From Zea mays (lineage: Eukaryota; Streptophyta; Magnoliopsida; Poales; Poaceae): a DNA stretch of 64,000 nt. The stretch is from positions 9,486,850 through 9,550,849 of the forward strand of contig NC_050102.1 in assembly GCF_902167145.1 (NCBI RefSeq), written 5' to 3'. Positions within the stretch are counted from its first letter, which is position 1. Each line of letters begins with the position of its first letter. This document shows, in pieces, positions 1-11,342 of this stretch. The notes under the pieces were generated by a model. It was not told the DNA's origin. It did not search any database and saw only the letters and a list, made by a program, of their open reading frames with translations. The position numbers and the translations under genes are program-made.

Positions 1-757
1 GAACAGTAGATGTCCGGTGTGCACCGGACACCCCGGCGGGCCCACAAGTCAGAAGCTTCAACGGTCGAATCCAACGGCAGTGATGACGTGGCAGGGGGCA
101 CCGGACTGTCCGGTGTGCACCGGACTGTCCGGTGCGCCATCGAGCAGACAGCCTCCCAACGGCCACATTTGGTGGTTGGGCTATAAATACCCCAACCACC
201 TCACCATTCATAGTATCCAAGTTTTCCACTTCCCAACTACTACAAGAGCTCTAGCATTCAATTCTAGACACACCAAATAGATCAAATCCTCTCCAAATTC
301 CACACTACGCCATAGTGACTAGAGAGAGTGATTTGCTTGTGTTCTTTCGAGCTCCTGCGCTTGGATTGCTTTCTTCTTTCTTGATCCTTTCTTTGCAATC
401 AAACTCACTTGTAATTTGAGGCAAGAGACACCAAACTTGTGGTGGTCCTTGTGGGAACTTTGTGTTCCAAGTGATTGAAAAGAGAAAGCTCACTCGATCC
501 GTGGATCGTTTGAGAGAGGGAAGGGTTGAAAGAGACCCGGCCTTTGTGGCCTCCTCAACGGGGAGTAGGTTTGCAAGAACCGAACCTCGGTAAAACAAAT
601 CTACGTGTCTCACTTGCTTATTCGCTTGGGATTTGTTTTGCGCCCTCTCTTGCGGACTCGTTTCTTTATTACTAACGCTAACCCCGGCTTGTAGTTGTGT
701 TTATATTTGTAAATTTCAGTTTCGCCCTATTCACCCCCCCCCTCTAGGCGACTATCA
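1..757 (+). repeat. 5' LTR of Copia element (3' 757 bases only)
   Basis: Aligns base for base with 8230-8984 of the 3' LTR apart from about four substitutions and a C-run of nine instead of seven. It ends in CA at 757, two bases before the primer-binding site. A TATA box (TATAAATA) at 182-189 should drive transcription of the element. CACCGGACtgtCCGGTG-type palindromes precede it. Confidence 0.93.
182..189 (+). promoter_or_regulatory. TATA box of the Copia 5' LTR
   Basis: TATAAATA in a GC-rich setting; the same sequence is at 8411-8418 in the 3' LTR. Its place marks the U3/R part of the LTR. Confidence 0.7.
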
Positions 758-759
758 AT

Positions 760-771
760 TGGTATCAGAGC
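760..771 (+). other. Primer-binding site, initiator tRNA-Met type
   Basis: TGGTATCAGAGC is complementary to the 3' end of plant initiator tRNA-Met and lies two bases after the 5' LTR end, as usual for Copia elements. Confidence 0.9.
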
Positions 772-805
772 CCGGTGCTTCATTAGAGCCTAACCGCTCG
801 AAGTG

Positions 806-3499
806 ATGTCGGGAGATCATGCCAAGAAGGAGATAGAGACCGGCGAAAAGCCCACTACAAGCAACGGGAGCACTTCATCGGAAGAGTCCCACACCAAACG
901 GAGGGAGAAGAAGAAGAGCTCCTCCAACAAAGGGAAGGAGAAGAAATCTTCTTCTCACCACAAAGAGAAGAAGGAAAAATCTTCTTCCCACAAGCCGCAT
1001 CGGAGTGGGGACAAGCAAAAGAGGATGAGGAAAGTGGTCTACTACGAGACCGACACTTCATCAACATCGACCTCCGGCTCCGACGCACCCTCCGTAACTT
1101 CTAAACGCCAAGAGCGTAAGAAGTTTAGTAAGATCCCCCTACACTATCCTCGCATTTCTAAACATGCACCTCTGCTTTCCGTCCCATTAGGCAAACCACC
1201 AACTTTTGATGGTGAAGATTATGCTAGGTGGAGTGATTTAATGCGATTTCATCTAACCTCACTCCACAAAAGTATATGGGATGTTGTTGAGTTTGGTGCA
1301 CAGATACCGTCGGTAGGGGATAAGGACTATGATGAGGATGAGGTGGCCCAAATCGAGCACTTCAACTCTCAAGCGACAACGATACTCCTCGCCTCTTTAA
1401 GTAGAGAGGAGTATAACAAAGTGCAAGGGTTGAAGAGTGCCAAGGAGGTTTGGGATGTGCTCAAAACCGCGCACGAAGGAGATGAGCTCACCAAGATCAC
1501 CAAGCGGGAAACGATCGAGGGGGAGCTCGGTCGGTTCCGGCTTCGCAAAGGGGAAGAGCCACAACACATGTATAACCGGCTCAAGACCTTGGTGAACCAA
1601 GTGCGCAACCTCGGGAGCATAAAATGGGACGACCACGAAATGGTTAAGGTTATTCTAAGATCTCTCATTTTTCTTAACCCTACACAAGTTCAATTAATTC
1701 GTGGTAATCCTAGATATACTAAAATGACCCCCGAGGAAGTTATCGGGCATTTTGTAAGTTTTGAGTGCATGATCGAAGGCTCAAGAAAGATCAACGAGCT
1801 TGACGAACCCAACACATCCGAAGCTCAACCCGTCGCATTCAAGGCGACGGAGGAAAAGAAGGAGGAGGCTACACCAAGTAGACAACCAATCGACGCCTCC
1901 AAGCTCGACAATGAGGAAATGGCGCTCGTCATCAAGAGCTTCCGCCAAATCCTCAAGCAAAGGAGGGGGAAAGACTACAAGTCCCGCTCCAAGAAGGTTT
2001 GCTACAAGTGTGGTAAGCCCGGTCATTTTATTGCTAAATGTCCCATATCTAGTGACAGTGACCGAGGCGACGACAAGAAGGGGAGAAGAAAGGAGAAGAA
2101 AAGGTACTACAAGAAGAAGGGCGGCGATGCCCATGTTTGTCGGGAATGGGATTCCGATGAAAGCTCAAGCGACTCCTCCGACGACGAGGACGCCGCCAAC
2201 ATCGCCGTCACCAAGGGACTTCTCTTCCCCAACGTCGGCCACAAGTGTCTCATGGCAAAGGACGGCAAACGGAAGAAGGTTAAATCTAACTCCTCCACTA
2301 AATATGAATCTTCTAGTGACGACAATGCTAGTGATGAGGAGGATAATTTGCGTTCCCTTTTTGCCAACCTTAACATAGCTCAAAAGGAGAAATTAAATGA
2401 ATTGGTTAGTGCTATTCATGAAAAGGATGACCTTTTGGATTCCCAAGAGGACCTCCTTATTAAGGAAAATAAGAAGCATGTTAAGGTTAAAAAGGCTTAT
2501 GCTCTTGAAATTGAGAAATGTGAAAAGTTATCTAGTGAGCTAAGCACTTGCCGTGAGATGATTGACAACCTTAGACATGAAAATGCTAGTTTAAATGCCA
2601 AGGTTGATTCACATGTTTGTAATGTTTCAATTCCCAATCCTAGAGATGATAATGATGATTTGCTTGCTAGGATTGAAGAATTAAACATTTCTCTTGCTAA
2701 CCTTAGAAATGAAAATGAAAACTTGCTTGCTAAGGCTAAAGATTTTGATGTTTGCAAAGTTACAATTTCCGATCTTAGAGATAAAAATGATATTCTTCAT
2801 GCTAAGATTGTTGAACTGAATTCTTGCAAACCCTCTACATCTATTGTTGAACATGTATCTATTTGTACTAGATGTAGAGATGTTGATGTTAATGCTATTC
2901 ATGATCATATGGCTTTAATTAAACAACAAAATGATCATATAGCAAAATTAGATGCTAAAATTGCCGAGCACAACTTAGAAAATGAGAAATTTAAATTTGC
3001 TCGTAGCATGCTTTATAATGGGAGACGCCCGGGCATTAAGGATGGCATTGGCTTCCAAAGGGAAGACAATGTCAAAATTAGTGCCCCTCCTAAGAGATTG
3101 TCCAACTTTGTTAAGGGCAAGGCTCCCATGCCTCAGGATAACGAGGGTTACATTTTATACCCTGCCGGTTATCCCGAGAGCAAAATTAGGAGAATTCATT
3201 CTAGTAAGTCTCACTCTGGCCCTAATCATGCTTTTATGTATAAGGGTGAGACATCTAGTTCTAGGCAACCAACCCGTGCCAAGTTGCCTAAGAAAACTCC
3301 TAATGCATCAAATGATCATAACATTTCATTTAAAACTTTTGATGCATCTTATGTGTTGACTAACAAATCCGGCAAAGTAGTTGCCAAATATGTTGGGGGC
3401 AAGCACAAGGGGTCAAAGACTTGTGTTTGGGTACCCAAAGTTCTTGTGTCTAATGCCAAAGGACCCAAAACCATTTGGGTACCTAAAGTCAAGAACTAA
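806..3499 (+). CDS. Copia gag polyprotein
   Basis: Encodes the capsid/nucleocapsid protein that packages element RNA into cytoplasmic particles. The real start is ATG 806; the GTG just before it is not needed. The N-terminus is highly basic (Lys/Ser-rich). The UBN2-like gag core covers about residues 120-330, and a CCHC zinc knuckle (CYKCGKPGHFIAKC) follows near residue 400. The second half is a long coiled-coil-like region rich in Asn, Glu and Lys, which makes this gag (897 aa) long, as in Sireviruses. The C-terminus ends in repeated WVPK motifs. The stop TAA (3497-3499) lies before pol, which is in the +1 frame, so Gag is made alone unless frameshifting or reinitiation occurs. No internal break was seen. 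Confidence 0.9.
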   Translation: MSGDHAKKEIETGEKPTTSNGSTSSEESHTKRREKKKSSSNKGKEKKSSSHHKEKKEKSSSHKPHRSGDKQKRMRKVVYYETDTSSTSTSGSDAPSVTSKRQERKKFSKIPLHYPRISKHAPLLSVPLGKPPTFDGEDYARWSDLMRFHLTSLHKSIWDVVEFGAQIPSVGDKDYDEDEVAQIEHFNSQATTILLASLSREEYNKVQGLKSAKEVWDVLKTAHEGDELTKITKRETIEGELGRFRLRKGEEPQHMYNRLKTLVNQVRNLGSIKWDDHEMVKVILRSLIFLNPTQVQLIRGNPRYTKMTPEEVIGHFVSFECMIEGSRKINELDEPNTSEAQPVAFKATEEKKEEATPSRQPIDASKLDNEEMALVIKSFRQILKQRRGKDYKSRSKKVCYKCGKPGHFIAKCPISSDSDRGDDKKGRRKEKKRYYKKKGGDAHVCREWDSDESSSDSSDDEDAANIAVTKGLLFPNVGHKCLMAKDGKRKKVKSNSSTKYESSSDDNASDEEDNLRSLFANLNIAQKEKLNELVSAIHEKDDLLDSQEDLLIKENKKHVKVKKAYALEIEKCEKLSSELSTCREMIDNLRHENASLNAKVDSHVCNVSIPNPRDDNDDLLARIEELNISLANLRNENENLLAKAKDFDVCKVTISDLRDKNDILHAKIVELNSCKPSTSIVEHVSICTRCRDVDVNAIHDHMALIKQQNDHIAKLDAKIAEHNLENEKFKFARSMLYNGRRPGIKDGIGFQREDNVKISAPPKRLSNFVKGKAPMPQDNEGYILYPAGYPESKIRRIHSSKSHSGPNHAFMYKGETSSSRQPTRAKLPKKTPNASNDHNISFKTFDASYVLTNKSGKVVAKYVGGKHKGSKTCVWVPKVLVSNAKGPKTIWVPKVKN

Positions 3500-3512
3500 A
3501 CTTGTTCTGTAG

Positions 3513-6500
3513 GTTTATGCATCCGGGGGCTCAAGTTGGATACTCGACAGCGGGTGCACAAACCACATGACAGGGGAGAAGAAGATGTTCTCCTCATATG
3601 AGAAAAACCAAGATCCCCAACGAGCTATCACATTCGGGGATGGAAATCAAGGTTTGGTCAAAGGTCTTGGTAAAATAGCTATATCTCCTGACCATTCTAT
3701 TTCCAATGTTTTTCTTGTAGATTCTTTAGATTACAATTTGCTTTCCGTATCTCAATTATGTCAAATGGGCTACAACTGTCTATTTACTGATATTGGTGTC
3801 ACTATCTTTAGAAGAAGTGATGATTCAATAGCGTTTAAGGGAGTGTTAGAGGGTCAGCTATACTTGGTAGATTTTGATAGAGCTGAACTCGACACTTGCT
3901 TAATTGCTAAGACTAACATGGGTTGGCTCTGGCACCGCCGACTAGCCCATGTTGGGATGAAGAATCTTCACAAGCTTCTAAAGGGAGAACACATTTTAGG
4001 ACTAACAAATGTTCATTTTGAGAAAGACAGGATTTGTAGCGCATGCCAAGCAGGGAAGCAAGTTGGCACTCATCATCCACATAAGAACATAATGACGACC
4101 GACAGGCCACTGGAGCTCCTACACATGGATCTATTCGGTCCGATCGCTTACATAAGCATCGGCGGGAGTAAGTACTGTCTAGTTATTGTGGATGATTATT
4201 CTCGCTTCACTTGGGTATTCTTTTTACAGGAAAAATCTCAAACCCAAGAGACCTTAAAGGGATTCTTGAGACGGGCTCAAAATGAGTTCGGCTTAAGGAT
4301 TAAGAAAATAAGAAGCGACAACGGAACGGAGTTCAAGAACTCTCAAATTGAAGGCTTCCTTGAGGAGGAGGGCATCAAGCATGAATTCTCTTCTCCCTAC
4401 ACGCCTCAACAAAATGGTGTAGTGGAGAGGAAGAATAGAACTCTATTGGACATGGCGAGAACCATGCTTGATGAATACAAGACTTCGGATCGGTTTTGGG
4501 CCGAGGCGGTCAACACCGCTTGCTACGCCATCAACCGGCTATATCTACACCGAATCCTCAAGAAGACATCATATGAACTCCTAACCGGTAAAAAGCCCAA
4601 CATTTCATATTTTAGAGTCTTTGGTAGCAAATGCTTTATTCTTGTTAAAAGAGGTAGAAAATCTAAATTTGCTCCTAAGACTGTAGAAGGTTTTTTACTT
4701 GGTTATGACTCAAACACAAGGGCATATAGGGTCTTTAACAAGTCCACTGGACTAGTTGAAGTCTCATGTGACGTTGTGTTTGATGAGACTAACGGCTCTC
4801 AAGTAGAGCAAGTTGATCTTGATGAGATAGGTGAAGAAGAGGCTCCATGCATCGCGCTAAGGAACATGTCCATTGGGGATGTATGTCCTAAGGAATCCGA
4901 AGAGCCTCCAAATGCACAAGATCAACCATCCTCCTCCATGCAAGCATCTCCACTGACTCAAAATGAGGACGAAGCTCAAGTTGATGAAGTAGAAGATCAA
5001 GCAAATGAGCCACCTCAAGATGATGGCATTGATCAAGGGGGAGATGCAAATGAGGAAGACAAGGAGGATGAGGAACAAAGGCCGCCACACCCAAGAGTCC
5101 ACCAAGCAATTCAACGAGATCACCCCGTCGACACCATCCTCGGCGACATCCATAAGGGGGTAACTACTCGATCTCGTGTTGCCCATTTTTGTGAACATTA
5201 CTCGTTTGTTTCCTCTATTGAGCCACATAGGGTAGAGGAAGCACTACAAGATTCGGATTGGGTGGTGGCGATGCAAGAGGAGCTCAACAACTTCACTAGG
5301 AATGAGGTATGGCATTTAGTTCCACGTCCTAACCAAAATGTTGTAGGAACCAAATGGGTCTTCCGCAACAAGCAAGATGAGCATGGTGTGGTGACAAGGA
5401 ACAAAGCTCGACTTGTGGCCAAAGGATACTCCCAAGTCGAAGGTTTGGATTTCGGTGAAACCTATGCACCCGTAGCTAGGCTTGAGTCAATTCGCATATT
5501 ATTAGCCTATGCTACTTACCATGGCTTTAAGCTTTATGAAATGGACGTGAAAAGTGCCTTCCTCAATGGACCAATCAAGGAAGAGGTCTATGTTGAGCAA
5601 CCTCCCGGCTTTGAAGACAGTGAGTATCCTAATCATGTTTATAAGCTCTCTAAGGCGCTTTATGGGCTCAAGCAAGCCCCAAGAGCATGGTATGAATGCC
5701 TTAGAGATTTCCTTATTGCAAATGGATTCAAAGTCGGAAAGGCCGATCCTACACTCTTTACTAAAACACTTGAAAATGACTTGTTTGTATGCCAAATTTA
5801 TGTTGATGATATTATATTTGGGTCTACTAACGAGTCTACATGTGAAGAGTTTAGTAGGATTATGACACAGAAATTCGAGATGTCTATGATGGGGGAGTTG
5901 AAGTATTTCTTAGGATTCCAAGTGAAGCAACTCCAAGAGGGCACCTTCATTATCCAAACGAAGTACACTCAAGATATTCTAAACAAGTTTGGGATGAAGG
6001 ATGCCAAACCCATCAAGACACCCATGGGAACCAATGGGCATCTCGACCTCGACACGGGAGGTAAGTCCGTGGATCAAAAGGTATACCGGTCGATGATAGG
6101 GTCTTTACTCTATTTATGTGCATCTCGACCGGATATTATGCTTTCCGTGTGCATGTGTGCAAGATTCCAAGCCGACCCTAAGGAAGCTCACCTTACGGCC
6201 GTGAAACGAATCTTGAGATATTTGGCTTATACTCCTAAGTTTGGGCTTTGGTATCCTAAGGGATCCACATTTGATTTGATTGGTTATTCGGATGCCGATT
6301 GGGCGGGGTGCAAAATCAATAGGAAGAGCACATCGGGGACTTGCCAGTTCTTGGGAAGATCCTTGGTGTCTTGGGCTTCAAAGAAGCAAAATTCGGTCGC
6401 TCTTTCCACCACCGAAGCCGAGTACATTGCCGCAGGCCATTGTTGCGCGCAATTACTTTGGATGAGGCAAACCCTGCGGGACTACGGTTACAAATTAACC

Positions 6501-6755
6501 AAAGTTCCTTTGCTATGTGATAATGAGAGTGCAATCAAAATGGCCGACAATCCCGTCGAGCATAGCCGCACTAAGCACATAGCCATTCGGTATCACTTTT
6601 TAAGGGATCACCAACAAAAGGGAGATATCGAGATCTCATACATTAATACTAAAGATCAATTAGCCGATATCTTTACCAAGCCTCTTGATGAACAATCTTT
6701 TAACAAACTTAGGCATGAGCTAAATATTCTTGATTCTAGGAATTTCTTTTGTTAA
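3513..6755 (+). CDS. Copia pol polyprotein (protease-integrase-RT-RNase H)
   Basis: The open frame begins at 3513, just after an in-frame TAG (3510-3512); the first ATG is 3567, but the protease active site (LDSGCTNHM) is encoded before it, so translation must enter from upstream. Integrase has an HHCC zinc site (HRRLAH ... CSACQAGK, from about 3939) and the D-D-E core ([24 protein letters not shown]). Reverse transcriptase has [11 protein letters not shown] (YVDD near 5800). RNase H has SDADWAG (about 6290), STTEAEYIA and CDNESAI. All catalytic motifs are present without internal stops, so the copy could be competent. How pol is expressed across the +1 shift plus two stops is not clear from sequence. 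Confidence 0.92.
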   Translation, partial: VYASGGSSWILDSGCTNHMTGEKKMFSSYEKNQDPQRAITFGDGNQGLVKGLGKIAISPDHSISNVFLVDSLDYNLLSVSQLCQMGYNCLFTDIGVTIFRRSDDSIAFKGVLEGQLYLVDFDRAELDTCLIAKTNMGWLWHRRLAHVGMKNLHKLLKGEHILGLTNVHFEKDRICSACQAGKQVGTHHPHKNIMTTDRPLELLHMDLFGPIAYISIGGSKYCLVIVDDYSRFTWVFFLQEKSQTQETLKGFLRRAQNEFGLRIKKIRSDNGTEFKNSQIEGFLEEEGIKHEFSSPYTPQQNGVVERKNRTLLDMARTMLDEYKTSDRFWAEAVNTACYAINRLYLHRILKKTSYELLTGKKPNISYFRVFGSKCFILVKRGRKSKFAPKTVEGFLLGYDSNTRAYRVFNKSTGLVEVSCDVVFDETNGSQVEQVDLDEIGEEEAPCIALRNMSIGDVCPKESEEPPNAQDQPSSSMQASPLTQNEDEAQVDEVEDQANEPPQDDGIDQGGDANEEDKEDEEQRPPHPRVHQAIQRDHPVDTILGDIHKGVTTRSRVAHFCEHYSFVSSIEPHRVEEALQDSDWVVAMQEELNNFTRNEVWHLVPRPNQNVVGTKWVFRNKQDEHGVVTRNKARLVAKGYSQVEGLDFGETYAPVARLESIRILLAYATYHGFKLYEMDVKSAFLNGPIKEEVYVEQPPGFEDSEYPNHVYKLSKALYGLKQAPRAWYECLRDFLIANGFKVGKADPTLFTKTLENDLFVCQIYVDDIIFGSTNESTCEEFSRIMTQKFEMSMMGELKYFLGFQVKQLQEGTFIIQTKYTQDILNKFGMKDAKPIKTPMGTNGHLDLDTGGKSVDQKVYRSMIGSLLYLCASRPDIMLSVCMCARFQADPKEAHLTAVKRILRYLAYTPKFGLWYPKGSTFDLIGYSDADWAGCKINRKSTSGTCQFLGRSLVSWASKKQNSVALSTTEAEYIAAGHCCAQLLWMRQTLRDYGYKLTKVPLLCDNESAIKMADNPVEHSRTKHIAIRYHFLRDHQQKGDIEISYINTKDQLADIFTKPLDEQSFNKLRHELNILDSRNFFC

Positions 6756-6939
6756 CTTGCACTCATAGCTCATTTGTATACCTTTGATCATCTCTCTTTC
6801 ATATGCTATGACTAATGTGTTTTCAAGTCTATTTCAAACCAAGTCATAGGTGTATTGAAAGGGAATTGGAGTCTTCGTCGAAGACAAAGGCTTCCACTCC
6901 GTAACTCATACCTCGCCATCACTCCAAGCAACTCTCTAT

Positions 6940-7633
6940 TCTTTGGGGAGAAATGAGCATCAAACAAAAGGACCGGACTTCATCCTTGGGGGAGAAATGA
7001 GCCCAAGGCAAAAGGACCGGACTTCATCTTTGGTATAATCTTAACTCATTTATTTTATGACCAAAGGGGGAGATGGCACTACTAGGGCTCTAATGATTCC
7101 GTTTTTGGCGATTCATGCCAAAAAGGGGGAGAAATGAGCCCAAAGCAAAAGGACCGCACGCACCACCTAAATTCAAAAACTTAAGTGATGAATATTTTTC
7201 AATTGATATCCTATTGTGTTCAAAAGGGGGAGAAAGTAGTATTTCAAAAATGATATATCAAAACTCTCTTGAACACTAAGAGGAAGATTTTATTTAGGGG
7301 GAGTTTTGTTTAGTCAAAGGAAACGCATTTGGAACAGGGGGAGAAAATTTCAAATCTTGAAAATGCTTTGCAAAATCTTATTCATTTACCTTTGACTATT
7401 TGCAAAAGAACTTTGAAATGGATTTACAAAAGAATTTGCAAAAACAAAACATGTGGTGCAAGCGTGGTCCAAAATGCTATATAAGAAAGAAACATCCATG
7501 CATATCTTGTAAGTATTTATATTGGCTCAAATTCTAAGCAACCTTTACACTTACATTATGCAAACTAGTTCAAATTATGCACTTCTATATTTGCTTTGGT
7601 TTGTGTTGGCATCAATCACCAAAAAGGGGGAGA
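6940..7633 (+). repeat. Array of polypurine tracts and related imperfect repeats upstream of 3' LTR
   Basis: The 3' untranslated part of the Copia element carries many G5-containing purine tracts, at about 6986, 7063-7074, 7119-7133, 7222-7234, 7295-7302, 7335-7347 and the final one at 7620-7633 abutting the LTR. Part of the region (about 6950-7170) consists of imperfect repeats with GGGAGAAATGAGC and CAAAAGGACCG. Multiple polypurine tracts are a published hallmark of Sireviruses. Only the last should prime plus-strand synthesis. Confidence 0.85.
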
Positions 7634-7634
7634 T

Positions 7635-8984
7635 TGAAAGGGAATTAGGATTACACCTAGTTCCTATATAATTTTGGTGGTTGAATTGCCCAACATAAAC
7701 ATTTGGACTAACTAAGTTTGCCCAAGTGTATAGATTACACAGGTGTAAAAGGTTCACACTCAGCCAATAAAAAGACCAAGTTTTGGATTCAACAAAGGAG
7801 CCAAGTGGGAACCGAAGGCCCTCTGGTCTGGGAGCACCGGACTGTCCGGTGTACACCGGACAGTGTCCGGTGCACCACCGGACAGTGTCCGGTGCACCAG
7901 AGGACTCCAACTCGAACTCGCCACCTTCGGGAATTTCTAGAGGCGACTCCGCTATAATTCACCGGACTGTCCGGTGTACACCGGACAGTGTCCGGTGCGC
8001 AAAGGGAGGTCGGCCTCAGGAACTCGCCAGCTTCGGGAAACTTCAACGGCTAGTCCGCTATAATTCACCGGACTGTCCGGTGTTCACCGGACTGTCCGGT
8101 GTTCACCGGACTGTCCGGTGCGACTCCGGAGCAACGGTCTTCTCCGCGCCAACGGCTCTCTGCCGCGCATTTAATGCGCGCTCTGCGCGCGCAGATGGCA
8201 GGCGCGCCCACTCCGGCACACCGGACAAGGAACAGTAGATGTCCGGTGTGCACCGGACACCCCGGCGGGCCCACAAGTCAGAAGCTTCAACGGTCGAATC
8301 CAACGGCAGTGATGACGTGGCAGGGGGCACCGGACTGTCCGGTGTGCACCGGACTGTCCGGTGCGCCATCGAGCAGACAGCCTCCCAACGGCCACATTTG
8401 GTGGTTGGGCTATAAATACCCCAACCACCTCACCATTCATAGTATCCAAGTTTTCCACTTCCCAACTACTACAAGAGCTCTAGCATTCAATTCTAGACAC
8501 ACCAAATAGATCAAATCCTCTCCAAATTCGACACTACGCCATAGTGACTAGAGAGAGTGATTTGCTTGTGTTCTTTCGAGCTCCTGCGCTTGGATTGCTT
8601 TCTTCTTTCTTGATCCTTTCTTTGCAATCAAACTCACTTGTAATTTGAGGCAAGAGACACCAAACTTGTGGTGGTCCTTGTGGGAACTTTGTGTTCCAAG
8701 TGATTGAAAAGAGAAAGCTCACTCGATCCGTGGATCGTTTAAGAGAGGGAAGGGTTGAAAGAGACCCGGCCTTTGTGGCCTCCTCAACGGGGAGTAGGTT
8801 TGCAAGAACCGAACCTCGGTAAAACAAATCTCTGTGTCTCACTTGCTTATTCGCTTGGGATTTGTTTTGCGCCCTCTCTTGCGGACTCGTTTCTTTATTA
8901 CTAACGCTAACCCCGGCTTGTAGTTGTGTTTATATTTGTAAATTTCAGTTTCGCCCTATTCACCCCCCCTCTAGGCGACTATCA
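7635..8984 (+). repeat. 3' LTR of Copia element (1350 bp)
   Basis: Begins TGAAAGGGAATTAGG directly after the polypurine tract and ends CTATCA. U3 contains clusters of the palindrome CACCGGACtgtCCGGTG and spaced variants (about 7830-7900, 7960-8000, 8065-8120, 8325-8365). TATA box at 8411-8418. Short open frames here are translations of the repeats, not genes. Confidence 0.93.
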
Positions 8985-10578
8985 CCCACTTTCACCAGAA
9001 AACTTAGAGAAGTCTGGTATTCTAGTTCCCTGTGGGTATGGCACGGTGTCGAATCGGTGGCTATAAGGCTTCCGATACGATTGCCCTGTACCTGACACAC
9101 TAACACCGAGTTTGTCCCTGAACATCCCGGCTACTCGTCTCTGACCCTCTCTGCCATGTCTGGCGACCATCCATTGAGTTTGTGGGTGGAGATTTCAGGT
9201 TGCCTGACATTACTCTGTCGGCTTTCCTCCCAGGTATGTTTGAGGTGTGTGTTAGGTGTCCTATTAATGTCACCAGCTCCTGACCTATACCCCTCAGGCT
9301 CTCTTGTGGCCGAATAGTATTCAGCCCTATGTCCATGAGATGGTATGGCATGATTATAATGTGTTGCTGGTGGGGCACCATAATGTTGCTGCGATGAATG
9401 TGGGAACTATGCGTATTGCACAGCTCTCGGCTCTGCGTATGTATATCCGGACGGTCCGGCGTAAGAGGTCGAATGGTCCGCGACCTGGCCAAATGGTCTG
9501 AAGGTATATCCGGATTGTCCAGCCGTATATGGTGCTACGTGGGTAGTCTCGTACCCAGACCGTCTGTCGTAAAGAACTGGACGGTCCGCGATCAGGCCGA
9601 ATGGTCCAGGGCTGTACCCGGATGGATCGACCATATATGGCGTGACTTGGGTAGTCTGCGCATGGACTCGTGTAGAGTCAGATGGTCCAGCGTAATACGT
9701 CGGCCGGTTCATGCCATATCCGGATGGTCCGGCGTAAGATGGCGGACGGTCCGCAACATATCCGGACGGTCTGACGTGATGCGCCGGACGGTCAGTGATG
9801 GGGCCGAATTGTTCGGGGTTGTACCCTGATGGTCCGGCCATGTATGGTGCGACCTGAGTGTTTTGTGTGCGAGTCTGCATCGGTTCGGATGGTCCGGCGA
9901 AACACGTCGGACGGTCCGCTGTATAACCAGACTGTCTAAGATGATTCTCGGACGGTCCGGTCGCGTCCAGTACCTATCGCGTGCCTAGTGGTTGTGGCTG
10001 TGATGGTGACACGAAAGCGTGCATCGGCATACCATATGATGGCTGGGTCAAGGGTGACCCATTTATAGCCGATGTGTTTGACGCGGGTGGCACTGTATTA
10101 GACTCTCGCGATGGAAAGTTAGGAGCAGCTGATTTCTCGTATGCACGTAAATGCATTTTAATAGATTCATCTACATATTGCTTTAACTGATCTCCTCGTT
10201 GATCCATGAAAGTCGTAAGAGATAGATCTGGAGTACTTACAGCGGGACCCTGAAGTGGAGGTAGGAGAGATTCCATATCGATCTCCCCTTGACGGACGAT
10301 CTTCTGGTGACGATCTACCTGAAGTGTGACAAGTACTTGTCCGCCGCCTCCTTGCGTCGTTCGGAGAGTTTATGCAGCAGTTCCGCCTCTTCCTTGTCGC
10401 GTTGTTCGTTCCATTGCCGCATCACCTCCTTCTCATCGCGCATTACGAGGTCTTCAAAGGGCCTTTGGTCATCAGCCGGGAGCGCCTCCATGGCCGACTT
10501 GATGATGTTGTGGTGGAGATCTTGGTGTGATCCATAGAACCGACCATCTATGGGCCGATTTTTAGCAGGTCTAGACAC
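8985..10578 (-). pseudogene. Broken gag of Tat-lineage Gypsy element
   Basis: Pieces in different frames: N-terminal part about 10578-10315 (contains EALPADDQRPFEDLV, similar in layout to the N-terminus of the other Gypsy gag), 10276-9974, a Gly/Pro/Tyr-rich repeat part 9880-9407 with many AGPSGY/DRP units, and 9170-8985 with the conserved QGTRIPDFSKFSGESG segment where Copia has inserted. Frameshifts and stops separate the pieces. No function is expected. Confidence 0.75.
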
Positions 10579-10606
10579 CTAATCCCAGCGGAGTCGCCAA
10601 AAAGTA

Positions 10607-11342
10607 TGTTGACACCTTTTTGGAGGCGCCAATCACTCAAAAGAACCAGCGGCGGTGCTCTCTGGTCAGGCGCGGACGGTCCGCGGCCTGGGGCCGGACG
10701 GTCCGCGACCTGGCGCGAGGCGGCGGTGCTCTCTGGTCAGACGCGGACGGTCCGCGGCACAGGGCCAGACGGTCCGCGACCTGGTGCAGGAGCTAGGATT
10801 CCCTCCCTGACGGCCGGACGGTCCGTGCCCTAGGGCCGGACGGTCCGCGCGTGCGCAGGGGCGGCGGAAGATCGCCGGCAGCGCCTGGATCTCGCTCCCG
10901 GGAGGGACCCCGTCGAGGAGGAGAGATCCTAGGAGCTGTCTAGGCTCGGGCAGACCGACCTAGACTCCTCTAATCGACGCAGAGTCGAGGAGAGGCAGAG
11001 AATTTGGGGATTGGAATACTAAACTAGGGCTAAACTAGAACTAGACTAGAACTACTTCTAATTGTGCTGGAAATAAATGCGAGATAGAAGTGGTATTGGT
11101 TCGATTGTTGGGGGTTCAATCGGCCGTAGCCCTTCATCTATATAAAGGGGAGGTCTGGATCCGTTTCCAACTGTTTCCCGAGTTAATCCCGCGGTTTTAG
11201 GTAACAAATCCTGCGAGAAACTAGGAACCCTAACTGACTCTACGCGCGCGGACCGTCCGTGCCAGCACCGCGGTCAGTCCGGACCGCGGACCGTCCGGCC
11301 TCGAGGCCGGACCGTCCGCACGGCTCTTTTTAGAGCTCAACA
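10607..11342 (-). repeat. LTR of Tat-lineage Gypsy remnant (736 bp)
   Basis: Bounded by TGTTGACACC and GAGCTCAACA. Carries many copies of the 10-base palindrome CGGACGGTCCGcg/GCGGACCGTCCG. The primer-binding site next to it (about 10588-10605, read on the minus strand TGGCGACTCCGCTGGGA) resembles a tRNA-Arg 3' end. Confidence 0.8.

Larger units (their letters stand above)
1..8984 (+). mobile_element. Sirevirus-type Ty1/copia LTR retrotransposon (Opie-like), 5' end cut by window
   Basis: The element has a partial 5' LTR (1-757), a primer-binding site, gag, pol, a polypurine tract and a complete 3' LTR (7635-8984). Domain order gag-protease-integrase-RT-RNase H is that of Copia. Sirevirus features are the LTR palindromes CACCGGACtgtCCGGTG, the series of G-rich polypurine tracts before the 3' LTR and the iMet-type primer site. 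Over the 757 shared LTR bases I count about four substitutions and one 2-base C-run difference, so the copy is young (roughly 0.2 My at the usual grass LTR rate; estimate by eye). It lies inside the gag of a Tat-lineage Gypsy element; the right target duplication would be CCCAC (8985-8989), but the left one is outside the window. Confidence 0.93.
8985..11342 (-). mobile_element. Tat-lineage Ty3/gypsy remnant (5' LTR plus part of gag), host of the Copia insertion
   Basis: Reading on the minus strand: LTR 11342-10607, then a primer-binding site, then gag in several broken frames down to the Copia insertion at 8985. The rest of the element should lie left of the window. It is related to, but distinct from, the complete element at 32918-42875: both have LTRs starting TGTTGACrCC, the same primer site, GGACGGTCCG palindromes and the same gag region (GTRIPxFxKFSG). 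Gag frames are interrupted, so the copy is dead. Confidence 0.82.

Noticed and set aside
7783..8238. Open frames rich in CPVxTGxSGAP-type repeats in the Copia LTR
   Set aside because: They are translations of the CACCGGACtgtCCGGTG palindromes on either strand; the same frames recur in the 5' LTR. No gene.
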